DNA of 40,050 bases. Source: Candidatus Heimdallarchaeota archaeon. Its GTDB lineage: Archaea > Asgardarchaeota > Heimdallarchaeia > Heimdallarchaeales > Kariarchaeaceae. The translations under genes were made by a program, and so were the position numbers. Below are positions 24,060 through 32,115 of this stretch, one piece after another. Position 1 is the stretch's first letter; each line of letters starts with the position of its first letter. Below the pieces are notes generated by a model that saw only the letters and a list, made by a program, of their open reading frames with translations, did not search any database and had not been told where the DNA came from. The stretch lies in NCBI GenBank assembly GCA_015522385.1, contig WAMJ01000280.1:1-40050 (forward strand), in the 5' to 3' direction.

Positions 24060-24663
24060 ATGAAGTCTGAAGTGAAGAAAAATAAGCTATTGTTTTCTCT
24101 TGCCACCCTTCTACCGGGCGTTGGAGTTATTCTTTCTCCGGATTTTGAGTTTCTGATGACACTTTTTATCCCATTGTTGATATCATTTACGTATCTGATC
24201 GTCCCCTTAAGCATCATAGAAAATGATATAGACAGGTTAAACTCCATCTTAGAGGAGATAATTTATCCACTCCGTTACCTCATTGTAGTCTCGCTTCTCG
24301 GTACATTATGGGTCTTTTACAAAGCACCATTGACTATCCCTCAGATCGTGTTTGTGTTAATTTATTTTCCCATTGGTATATTTCTGAATTCTTTCCTCGC
24401 CTTCCCGTTCACGAATAAATATGGAAATCGAGCCATAACTAAATATGACAAGAATTTTATCAATAGTAAAGGGGTTCCCATCTTACTACTGGGGGATAGG
24501 TTGGCCGTTTCTGATAATTCTTCTTGTTGGGAGTGTATTCATCGAACCAGAGACTGCTAATCAGACAATTCAAGTGATTGTCATCCTCACTATCCTGGTA
24601 ATAATACTTGCTGTGGCTTCAATCTTTGCCTATAAATCTGCAACTGAGCTAGAATATAGATAG
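24060..24663 (+). pseudogene. Six-helix membrane protein split by an apparent frameshift
   Basis: Two overlapping frames together make one sensible membrane protein. The first (24060-24560) encodes four membrane helices and then turns into unlikely sequence rich in Cys and Ser after about residue 138. The second (24445-24663, +1 frame) picks up with two good helices, PFLIILLVGSVFI and VIVILTILVIILAVASIFAY. The switch falls near the run AAAGGGG at 24468-24474, where one extra base would explain everything. The product would be about 200 residues. It may be a sequencing or assembly error, a true mutation, or programmed shifting. I do not recognise the family. A less likely reading is two genuine overlapping genes. 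Confidence 0.55.
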
Positions 24664-24757
24664 GTCGAGATAACGCACTGCTCAGACTCACAATCGTATT
24701 AACGAATAGACAAATAATTCGATTTTGATTACCCTAACAGATAACTCTTGAATTTAA

Positions 24758-25819
24758 TCATACCCAGACACTGAGGTCATTGACAATTATCCCCTCAAGC
24801 GTAGTGACGAGTTCCTCATTCTTCTTCGTCACGTCAACGTCATCCCCAATCTCTTTCTCCAGCTTCTCGATGAGACCACTGAACTTCTCGTTAATGTTCA
24901 CGGAGACATTTTGTGTGAGGACTGCGTAGACGAACTCCCCCCGCTTCTCGAAGAGGAGGTAGCCACTCTCGGTCTCTATCTGCCGAAGATTACCCATCTT
25001 TAGCTCAGAGCCCACCAGGGTGTTGACCGCGCCGAGGAGCCCCGATATAAGCATCAGCGTGTCGTCGGTCAGCTTGTTGTTGAATCTTACCTCCATTAGG
25101 GGCAGACCCTGCTCGTGGTAGATCAAGAAGAACTGAATGGTACCGTCAGTACCAAAGTTCACCTCGATCGGGGACAACATGATGAAAACGATGGAGACAA
25201 TCTCGAGGTAGAGGAACAGCACATTGACATCCGCGAGAGTCTCACCAATAGTGTACAGAACCATCATCAACCCTGACATGTAGATCGGGAAGGTGTGGGA
25301 GAAAGGTGATCTCCCTAGCTTCACATTCCTCAGGCTAAGACGTATCGCTTCTGAGAAGTACGCAAGAACCAACAGGATGGCAGGGATAACACTCAGGATG
25401 AAGATGAACAGCTTGACCTCCTTCCCGAAGATGGGTGTGGTGGTATCGACAATTGCCCCGATTGCCTGGTCGTTGAGAGCGAGGAAGAGGATAATGACCG
25501 GGGCCTGTGTGAGTATACCAGCGAGCCCCTGTTGCCTTGCGGAGATCAGACCCAGCTGTATGAAGATGGTCATCATAAGGAAGATAGAGGCAAGGTAGAT
25601 GCTGCTCAGCTCCAGCTTCTCGAGGAGCAGGTGGGTGCTCTCGTCGAAGTTTACCAGACCACTGAGACCATCAAGGAGCTCGTCTAGACCGTGGAAGAAG
25701 GAGAAGAGAACCCACGAGATACCCTTGTCGTAGAGGTTCTTCCTCCCTCTGAGGTAGATGATGAGACTGGCGATGATGTACGAGACACCGACGATGACGA
25801 AGTGAATGCTATCGACCAT
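24758..25819 (-). CDS. Multi-pass membrane protein with C-terminal longin/roadblock-like domain
   Basis: A 353-residue protein. About seven membrane helices occupy residues 5-220. A cytosolic domain of about 100 residues (228-330) then shows the order of longin/roadblock-type folds: strand FFLIYHEQGLPLMEVRF, helix DDTLMLISGLLGAVNTLV, strands with SGYLLFEKRGEFVYAVLTQ, then a long amphipathic helix. The C-terminal tail is charged. Such domains bind small GTPases, and combinations with membrane segments are a feature I associate with Asgard archaea. The N-terminal part resembles a sensor module in layout only. The gene stands alone with gaps on both sides. Fold prediction is moderate and partner unknown. 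Confidence 0.72.
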   Translation of the reverse strand: MVDSIHFVIVGVSYIIASLIIYLRGRKNLYDKGISWVLFSFFHGLDELLDGLSGLVNFDESTHLLLEKLELSSIYLASIFLMMTIFIQLGLISARQQGLAGILTQAPVIILFLALNDQAIGAIVDTTTPIFGKEVKLFIFILSVIPAILLVLAYFSEAIRLSLRNVKLGRSPFSHTFPIYMSGLMMVLYTIGETLADVNVLFLYLEIVSIVFIMLSPIEVNFGTDGTIQFFLIYHEQGLPLMEVRFNNKLTDDTLMLISGLLGAVNTLVGSELKMGNLRQIETESGYLLFEKRGEFVYAVLTQNVSVNINEKFSGLIEKLEKEIGDDVDVTKKNEELVTTLEGIIVNDLSVWV

Positions 25820-25952
25820 GATTAATCTTGGTATTCCTGATTGAAGAAGGTACTGTTCGGACAGTCTAGAACTCGCATTTTGTGCAGCCCAGAGTGCGAA
25901 TCACTCCATCAATAGATGACAATTAGATAAGAAATATCAGGAGAACAGGAAT

Positions 25953-26321
25953 TCAAGCTTTATACCGACGTAGTTCATTCACCACTGTAGAGATCACTAA
26001 AAGCGATAACCATCCCACAATGAAGGGGGCAGGCTCAGACTCAGTTTCTGATCCACCGGAACTGGGGGTTGGATTAGCAGGTATAGGAATTAAATTGTCC
26101 ACGTAGGAGATGGTCAGGTTGTACTCCACTGGAGTCGGTAGCATATTGTAGAATACAAGTTGGAGGAGGTAGGGATCATCAGTCCTGTTCTCATTAGTGT
26201 CCATGATATATGTTATTGTACCATTACTGGTGTCAACAATGTAACTATCGTTGTACATACTAATATTGCCATATGACAGTGATACACTTCGACCCTTATA
26301 TTTGTAAGCTGTGACATACAT
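25953..26321 (-). CDS. Sequon-rich surface protein with C-terminal anchor, no visible signal peptide
   Basis: A 122-residue protein with five N-glycosylation-type sequons (NIS, NDS, NGT, NRT, NLT), a Pro/Ser/Glu-rich linker and a C-terminal membrane helix (VGWLSLLVIST) ending in RRYKA. All this indicates an extracytoplasmic domain held by the C-terminus. It lacks the N-terminal signal peptide that such proteins need. The frame upstream of ATG 26321 stops eight codons earlier and shows no hydrophobic stretch in any frame. The gene may have lost its 5' part, or be exported as a tail-anchored protein. I do not recognise the domain. Confidence 0.6.
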   Translation of the reverse strand: MYVTAYKYKGRSVSLSYGNISMYNDSYIVDTSNGTITYIMDTNENRTDDPYLLQLVFYNMLPTPVEYNLTISYVDNLIPIPANPTPSSGGSETESEPAPFIVGWLSLLVISTVVNELRRYKA

Positions 26322-26446
26322 CTTGGAATAAGTGCATCGTTCTTAATACGGAAGTAGAGAGATAAGAGCAATTCCTCCCTATTCTATGTGAAACTAAGCC
26401 TCAACACTGAATGTAGAGATCAAATTTAGTCCCAAAACATAGGGAA

Positions 26447-26950
26447 TTATTTGGAATCCTTGTGCAACTCGGAGTAGTGGATCTCCCCCGGCAGATCAAC
26501 GATCTCACCCCAGTCGGGTCCATCGCCGAAGTCCAGTGGCGGGAGTCCGAAGATATGCCTGTAGAGGATGAGCATCCCACCGTGGTGGAGGGCATGGTTC
26601 ACGGATCGGATCATGATCCACGGGACAGTGGGCTTGGGATCGGTTTCCGAGCTCCAATACAGCTCGTCGTCGTCCTCGAGGAACTTGGCGAATGCCTCTC
26701 TCTGCTTCTTCACGACCTGCTTGAACTCGGCGACGGAGTTGAGTGAGCTGCTGAAGTCGAATCTCGTGCCCCTCCTCTTCATCCACCAACCTGCAGTTCC
26801 TCCAACGTGCTTTAGCAGGTGCAGAGGAGTCTCTGCCTCTCCCGCTGCTTCCTCCATCCTGTCCTCGGGAAAGTCCTTGAGTATGGCATCGTAGTAGGCA
26901 ATGTAGTAGTCGAACACCTTCAGCGCGTGCTCTTTAAGCTTCTGCTTCAT
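26447..26950 (-). CDS. DinB/YfiT-like metal-binding four-helix protein
   Basis: A 167-residue helical protein of the DinB-like superfamily. His48 in LHLLKHVGGTAGWW and the pair His119/His123 in VNHALHHGGML have the spacing of the three-histidine metal site of this fold, and YRHIFGLPPLDFG is the typical helix end. Family members include thiol-dependent transferases (for example mycothiol or bacillithiol S-transferases) and many uncharacterised proteins. It is cytosolic. It lies just downstream of the ABC operon on the same strand, 48 bases away, but has no obvious functional link. Confidence 0.85.
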   Translation of the reverse strand: MKQKLKEHALKVFDYYIAYYDAILKDFPEDRMEEAAGEAETPLHLLKHVGGTAGWWMKRRGTRFDFSSSLNSVAEFKQVVKKQREAFAKFLEDDDELYWSSETDPKPTVPWIMIRSVNHALHHGGMLILYRHIFGLPPLDFGDGPDWGEIVDLPGEIHYSELHKDSK

Positions 26951-26998
26951 AGATCGATGATGAATGGTGCTGAATAAAAGGGTTTGTTGGATGAGAAG

Positions 26999-28054
26999 TC
27001 AGTACAAGCGAACCTCTTCGACCGGAAAACCGAGTACTACCTTCTGCCCCTCAAGGCGATCCACAGTCCTCAGATTGGGATTGATAAGTTCTCTGACGAT
27101 GAAGTCCACGTCTCCCACTCTGACCGTGATCCGGATAGATTCGCCGAGTAACCTGATCTTGGTGATCGTGCCCTCGTAGCTGCTCCAGCCCTCGGGTGGA
27201 TCCTCGTCGAAGAAGAGGTCGATGGCGTGCTGTCGGATGATCACATTACTGTAGTCCCCGCTGTACTTTTCACGGTCATAATCCAGAGCCACCTGCTCGG
27301 AGATTCGAACCTTCTCCCCCATCTCATGGACATCCCAGTTGTTAGACTCGGCCAGAAATGAGGCGACGAATGCTGTGGCAGGGTTGTCGAAGATCTCCTC
27401 GGGTGTTCCGAACTGCTCGAGATGACCGTCCTTGAATATCGCCACCTTGTCTGCGACGAGCATCGCCTCTTCGGTCTCGTGGGTGGAGTGCACACAGGAC
27501 AGGTTCAGCCCTTTGACGATGTTCCTTACCTCCATCCTGAGCTCAGCCCGGATCTTGGCGTCGAGTGCTCTGTATGGCTGGTCAAGAAGAAGGATCTCGG
27601 AGGAGGCGACGACCGCTCTTGCCACACCCACTCGCTGCTGCATACCACCAGAGAGTTCCCTGGAGATGGCGTCCTCCCTGCCATCGAGCCTGACCATGGA
27701 TATGATCTCCTCTGCGACTTTCTCCTTCTGGACAATGTCCTCACGTCTCACGCGGGCACTGTACAGTAGGTTGTCGAGGACGCTCATGTGGGGGAAGAGG
27801 TTGAACTGCTCGAAGACCATCGAGACGTTCCTGTCCTCGGGAGGAAGATCTGTTATCTCCCTACCATTCAGCAGGATCTCACCTGAGTCCACCTTCAGCA
27901 GACCAGCGATGACCTGTAGTACCTCGGTGGGTCCGGAACCCGTGGGACCAAGGAGCACTATGTAGTCACCCTCTTCCACCTTTAGGCTGATGTTCCGGAG
28001 CTTCGCTCCAGTCTTGCTCGTGGCTGATATATTTCGTAGTTCTAATGATGTCAT
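26999..28054 (-). CDS. ABC ATPase subunit with degenerate Walker A and B, intact signature, TOBE domain
   Basis: A 351-residue ATPase of the CysA/PotA/MalK type with a C-terminal TOBE-like region (about 240-351). The Walker A loop reads GPTGSGPTE (36-44): the ATP-binding Lys is Pro42. Walker B reads ILLLDQP: the catalytic Glu is Gln159. The Q-loop (Gln83), signature LSGGM (134-138), D-loop (ALD) and H-loop (His192) are normal. Alone it should bind and split ATP poorly, but its signature can complete the ATP site of a partner. That partner is encoded just upstream and has the opposite defects. The start codon overlaps the partner's stop (TAATG), with a good Shine-Dalgarno GGAGGTGA before it. 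It is the last gene of the importer operon. Confidence 0.9.
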   Translation of the reverse strand: MTSLELRNISATSKTGAKLRNISLKVEEGDYIVLLGPTGSGPTEVLQVIAGLLKVDSGEILLNGREITDLPPEDRNVSMVFEQFNLFPHMSVLDNLLYSARVRREDIVQKEKVAEEIISMVRLDGREDAISRELSGGMQQRVGVARAVVASSEILLLDQPYRALDAKIRAELRMEVRNIVKGLNLSCVHSTHETEEAMLVADKVAIFKDGHLEQFGTPEEIFDNPATAFVASFLAESNNWDVHEMGEKVRISEQVALDYDREKYSGDYSNVIIRQHAIDLFFDEDPPEGWSSYEGTITKIRLLGESIRITVRVGDVDFIVRELINPNLRTVDRLEGQKVVLGFPVEEVRLY

Positions 28055-29154
28055 TATGTCACCTCCAGTGCCTCATCCAGCCCTTCCCGCGGGTAGTTGT
28101 ACACGAGGAGGACGGATGGATCGAGAGATATAGTGATCTCCTCGCCCCTGCTGAACCTCCGAATGTGCGGGAGGACGATCAGCTCGATGCGCATCCCATA
28201 CTGGAGATTGACCAGTATTCTCCTCTTCTCCCCGAGGTAGCGGTCGGTCACTACCTCTCCCTTGATAGCGTTCTCCCCGTCCCCCTCTACTATCCTTGAG
28301 AAGGTCTTCCTGAAGCCGACGACGACCCTGTCCCCGACGAGAAAAGAGCGGACATCGTTGCTGCAGGTGATCTTGAAACCACCGATGACCTCAACCACGA
28401 TACTGTCCTCTTGCTTCTTGTAGACCACACCTTCGATGAAGTTTGACTCACCGATGAAGTGCGCGGAGAATATCTGTGACGGTCTGAATAGGAGCTCCAT
28501 CGGGCTTGCCAACTGGATCATCCTGCCCTTCTTCATCACCCCAATCCTGTCGGAGATCGCCATGCCCTCCGACTGGTCGTGGGTCACGTGAATGGCCGTC
28601 AGGTTGAGTCTCTTGACAATTCCGCGGAGTTCGTCTTGGAACTTCTCCCTGATCTTGAAGTCGAGGGCACCGAACGGTTCGTCAAGGAGGAGAACCTTCG
28701 CACCCTTGGCAAGTACTCTGGCTATACCCACTCTCTGAAGGTCGGCAGCACCGACGTCGTGGGGGAAGAGGTGCGCACGGTCGACCAGACCCACGAGTTC
28801 GAGGTACTTTTCCACCGTCTTCTCGATCTCTTCCTCGGGTAGTCCCTTGACCTCCAATGGGTAGGCCACATTCTCCCACAGGTTCATGTTGGGGAAGATG
28901 GCAAACTGCTGGAAGACATAGCCGATGTCCCTCTCGTCGGGAGTCAGGTTCTGGATCGGCTTACCGTCCCAAAGGATCTCACCCTCGGTGGGCTGGATCA
29001 GTCCCGAGAGCAGACGGAGGGTGGTGGTCTTGCCGCATCCTGATGGACCGAGCAGGGAGATGTATTCCCCGTCCTTGATGGTGATGTTGAGGTTGATGAC
29101 GGCCTTTATCTTGCCGTATGACTTACTCACGTTTCTGAACTCTATTGTCGGCAT
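28054..29154 (-). CDS. ABC ATPase subunit with intact Walker motifs and degenerate signature, TOBE domain
   Basis: A 366-residue ATPase of the same importer family. Walker A is canonical (GPSGCGKTTT, Lys42), as are the Q-loop (Gln83), Walker B with catalytic Glu (LLLDEP, Glu159) and H-loop (His192). The signature, normally LSGGQ/M followed by QQRV, reads VGAAD (134-138) followed by LQRV, so Ser and both glycines are lost. The C-terminal third is a TOBE-type region with IEGVVYKK and RIELIVLP. The true start is ATG 29154, one base after the permease stop. A longer open frame to 29322 lies inside the permease gene and is an artefact. With the other ATPase it can form a heterodimer with one good ATP site. 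Confidence 0.92.
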   Translation of the reverse strand: MPTIEFRNVSKSYGKIKAVINLNITIKDGEYISLLGPSGCGKTTTLRLLSGLIQPTEGEILWDGKPIQNLTPDERDIGYVFQQFAIFPNMNLWENVAYPLEVKGLPEEEIEKTVEKYLELVGLVDRAHLFPHDVGAADLQRVGIARVLAKGAKVLLLDEPFGALDFKIREKFQDELRGIVKRLNLTAIHVTHDQSEGMAISDRIGVMKKGRMIQLASPMELLFRPSQIFSAHFIGESNFIEGVVYKKQEDSIVVEVIGGFKITCSNDVRSFLVGDRVVVGFRKTFSRIVEGDGENAIKGEVVTDRYLGEKRRILVNLQYGMRIELIVLPHIRRFSRGEEITISLDPSVLLVYNYPREGLDEALEVT

Positions 29155-29155
29155 C

Positions 29156-30841
29156 TTAACGATCCTCCCTGTTGATGTATCGTGCCAGCAGAAGCAGCAG
29201 GAAAGAGATGACGATGAGCATCGCGGCCGCGAAGGCGGCAGCTGGTAGTGACTCCTGCTCCACGAGGTCGATGATGTACACCGGTATAGACCGAGAAGAG
29301 CCCATGACGATGATCGTGGCACCGGTCTCGGAAATAGATCTGGTAAACGTCAGGATCGCGGAGGAGAATAGCCCATTCTTCAGCAGAGGTATGATGACCT
29401 TCCGCACCGTTGTGATGTCGCTCCCGCCTAGGGTACGTCCTGCCTCGTAGTACGCCTCGTCCATGTTCTCGATGTACCCGATCATTGGTCGTACGGAGAA
29501 TGGGTAGGTGAATGTCAGGTGGGCAAGAACGATCATCCACAGTCCCGGGGTCAGAACCCTCAGTCCCAGTCCTCCCCACAGGAGGAAGACCGAGAAACCC
29601 AGTGCAGAGCTGGGGATCACTAGGGGCACGTCAACGAGCGCGTCGAGGAGCACCCTCCATTTACCCCAGTACTTCCTCTTGACCAGCAGGAAGGCCATCG
29701 GAGGGCCAATTATGAGATTGATGAGCGTGACGAGCAGTCCCACCTCCAGACTCACGATGAACGCCACGAGTAGCTGATCCCACTTGCGGTCGGGGGCGAT
29801 GAAGATCTGGTAGATTGCACCGCCAGTAACATCTCCTGTGACCGCGTTCCCGTTCAGATTCAGGATGAGGAAAACAATGACGTAGAGGCTGGGGATGAGG
29901 ACGATGAAGACGAAGAACGACCACGCAAAGATGTTCCGGGACTTCACTACCTTCCCAGAGGAGACCTTCCGCTCGAATAGTGGGTAGACCACGGGCTGTG
30001 GAAGTCCCACCCTTCTGGCGTACTGCCGAACCCCTACGAGCAGGGAGATGGAGACCGCGATGAGGATGAGAGAGAGAAATGCTGTCTGCGGTATCCTGAA
30101 GGTGTCCATGAAGGAGACAATCTGGACGGGTGCTGTCTGGAATACCCCCGAGAGCACGATGGAGGCACCGGTCTCCCCAAGTGATCTCGTAAAAGCGAGG
30201 ATAGCACCAGCGATGAGCCCCTCCTTGGCCATGGGGGCGGTGATCGTCCTGAACACGGTAACAGGTGGTGCACCGAGCGTCCTTCCTGCGTTCTCTATGT
30301 TCTGATCTACTCCCTCGATCACCCCTTTGAGGTTCCGGACTATGTAGGAGAAGCTGAAGGCGACATGACCGAGGATGAGAAGCATGGTTCCTTTCTCGAA
30401 CAGGCCTGTGTCGCCATTCCAGAGGAAACTGAGACCTTCGTTCGATGACCAAAAGAGCCAGATCGAGAAGCCAAGTGCGGATGTAGGGACGGCGAGTGGG
30501 AGATCCACGATTGTGTCAACAATTGACTTCCCTCTGAAATCGTACCTCGCGAGCACATGGGCAATTGGAATCCCGATTATCACATCGATTAGCGTCACGA
30601 CCAGAGCGATCTGGAATGACAGTGAGATCGATCGGAGCATACTGATCCAGACCGTGTCCTTGAGGATGGGGTCGGTGAAGATCAACCCCGTAACACTGTC
30701 CCAGTCCCGGACAACGGTGATGAACAGGTTCAGCGGAGGTAGGAGCACGAAGGCGACAAAGACCATGATCACAAGAACCTCGAAGGCGATCTTGAACGGT
30801 CGTTGCGACAGGAAGCGCTCGACCCTGAGAAGGAGACTCAT
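29156..30841 (-). CDS. Fused double-domain ABC permease (oxyanion-type)
   Basis: A 561-residue protein with two homologous permease halves of about six helices each. Both halves carry the EAA loop that docks to the ATPases: ENAGRTLGAPPVTVFRTITAP in the first (one residue longer than usual quoting length, residues about 190-210) and EAGRTLGGSDITTVRKVI in the second. Both also have TRSLGETGA or TRSISETGA downstream, a pattern of sulfate, molybdate, tungstate and iron permeases. IVDLPLAVPTSALGF and LVDVPLVIPSSALGF confirm the internal duplication. A fused permease gives one fixed order of coupling helices, which suits a matching ATPase heterodimer. The start overlaps the binding-protein stop (ATGA). 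Confidence 0.92.
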   Translation of the reverse strand: MSLLLRVERFLSQRPFKIAFEVLVIMVFVAFVLLPPLNLFITVVRDWDSVTGLIFTDPILKDTVWISMLRSISLSFQIALVVTLIDVIIGIPIAHVLARYDFRGKSIVDTIVDLPLAVPTSALGFSIWLFWSSNEGLSFLWNGDTGLFEKGTMLLILGHVAFSFSYIVRNLKGVIEGVDQNIENAGRTLGAPPVTVFRTITAPMAKEGLIAGAILAFTRSLGETGASIVLSGVFQTAPVQIVSFMDTFRIPQTAFLSLILIAVSISLLVGVRQYARRVGLPQPVVYPLFERKVSSGKVVKSRNIFAWSFFVFIVLIPSLYVIVFLILNLNGNAVTGDVTGGAIYQIFIAPDRKWDQLLVAFIVSLEVGLLVTLINLIIGPPMAFLLVKRKYWGKWRVLLDALVDVPLVIPSSALGFSVFLLWGGLGLRVLTPGLWMIVLAHLTFTYPFSVRPMIGYIENMDEAYYEAGRTLGGSDITTVRKVIIPLLKNGLFSSAILTFTRSISETGATIIVMGSSRSIPVYIIDLVEQESLPAAAFAAAMLIVISFLLLLLARYINREDR

Positions 30842-32106
30842 CTTCTTCTCCTCCTGAGATATGCCCTGACATAAGAAACCAGCGGGTAGCTGACCATCAG
30901 GACGATCAGAGCGAGCAGAGCCAATGGGATGATTAGGTCCTCAACCTTCAGTGTGTTGATGTCCTCACCCACCACCCCGATGGCCCTCGTTGCCAGCCAT
31001 AGATCAGGGATCCTCTCCAGCACCTCACCACGTATATTCCCGATGTCGTAGATCGTGAGGTTCCTGATGCTCGGGATGACACCAGCCTTCTCATTGAAGA
31101 TCTCTGACTCCACGGAGGAATTTGACAGAGTAACTGCGGGTCTGAATCCTGTCCTTACGGCCCTCTCCTGTATGTCCTCCCTGAGCAGGAACTTCAGGAA
31201 TATCTGCCCCACCTCCTTCTGCTTCTCCGAAACCCACGGGGCATCGAGCAGACCGAAGGGGTGGTCATTGAGGACGGTACCTTCCTTGGGGTAGACGGCC
31301 ACGAGGCTGTCGTTATATCCGTAGCTCTCTATCCCCTTGTTCTTCTCGACCACGAGGTTCTCGTAGATCAGGGCCACCTTGAGCTTTGATGGCCCTCCGT
31401 TGAGCAGTAGCTTGGCCAAGAACCCTGTTGAAGACCCGTACTCGATGGCAGCACTCTCCAGCTGTGTCATCCACTTGTGGACGTTTGGATCTGCAAGATC
31501 ATCAAGGGTGATGTCTTCCGGGTTCTTGTCAAGGGCTGTAGCCACCTGCATGATCACTCCACCGAATCCAGAATTAGACCTGCTGGGATCGGTGTGGGCA
31601 AAGGTGAAACCGCTGTCGGGGTCAATTGCCAGCTCCCTCAGATCCTCCATGCTTGTGATATTGTGCTCCTGCTGGTAGGATTTCCACGTGGCGATGACTG
31701 TGGGCGAGATGACCAGTGCCTCTGCGTTGACATCGACGATCGGATTGTCGTTCTCCTTCTCCCAGAGGTAGTTAAGGGTAGATAGCCAGAACCTCGAAGC
31801 CGGTGACCAGACCACAGGTTTGGATATCGACCGGGCGACCTGCAGGGTGCCTCTACCACTGCCTATAGGGGTGAGGATCAGCCTGAGACTGATACTGCTG
31901 TTCTGCGCCCACTCCTTCTCGAAGATTGGGGCGATCTCCTCCAGCCACTTTCCTTTCTCAGAGCTGTAGAGCATCTCGAATGTGATGGTATCCTGTTCGA
32001 ACTCCCCCTCAAGGTATCGCCTGCCCACATCTATCGCAGCAAGGGTGGAGATCACTATGAGGACTATGAGGACGAACGGGACTGTTCTTCTCCTAGGATT
32101 TCTCAT
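30838..32106 (-). CDS. Membrane-tethered extracellular solute-binding protein
   Basis: A 422-residue binding protein with a membrane segment at each end. Residues about 9-26 (FVLIVLIVISTLAAIDVG) are an uncleaved anchor or signal peptide, and residues about 385-410 are a second helix followed by a run of arginines (RAYLRRRRR). The domain between is of the SBP_bac_11 type: PVVWSPASRFWL, then HTDPSRSNSGFGG, then AVYPKEGTVLNDHPF and a following APWVSE. Those motifs recur in binding domains of oxyanion or VWA-associated proteins. Relatives with these motifs are only loosely assigned to molybdate, tungstate or sulfate. The start lies nine bases after the DUF47 stop. The double anchor should fix the protein over the permease. 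Confidence 0.85.
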   Translation of the reverse strand: MRNPRRRTVPFVLIVLIVISTLAAIDVGRRYLEGEFEQDTITFEMLYSSEKGKWLEEIAPIFEKEWAQNSSISLRLILTPIGSGRGTLQVARSISKPVVWSPASRFWLSTLNYLWEKENDNPIVDVNAEALVISPTVIATWKSYQQEHNITSMEDLRELAIDPDSGFTFAHTDPSRSNSGFGGVIMQVATALDKNPEDITLDDLADPNVHKWMTQLESAAIEYGSSTGFLAKLLLNGGPSKLKVALIYENLVVEKNKGIESYGYNDSLVAVYPKEGTVLNDHPFGLLDAPWVSEKQKEVGQIFLKFLLREDIQERAVRTGFRPAVTLSNSSVESEIFNEKAGVIPSIRNLTIYDIGNIRGEVLERIPDLWLATRAIGVVGEDINTLKVEDLIIPLALLALIVLMVSYPLVSYVRAYLRRRRR

Positions 32107-32115
32107 CAGATCACC

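Noticed and set aside
27940..27965. Missing Walker A Lys as a sequencing error
   Set aside because: Lys to Pro needs at least two base changes at the codon, Walker B also carries Gln, and the partner ATPase has the complementary loss, so a single error does not explain it.
28054..29322. Longer version of the second ABC ATPase with 56 extra N-terminal residues
   Set aside because: The extra residues are Ser/Cys-rich and overlap the permease gene; the ABC domain starts at ATG 29154, one base after the permease stop.
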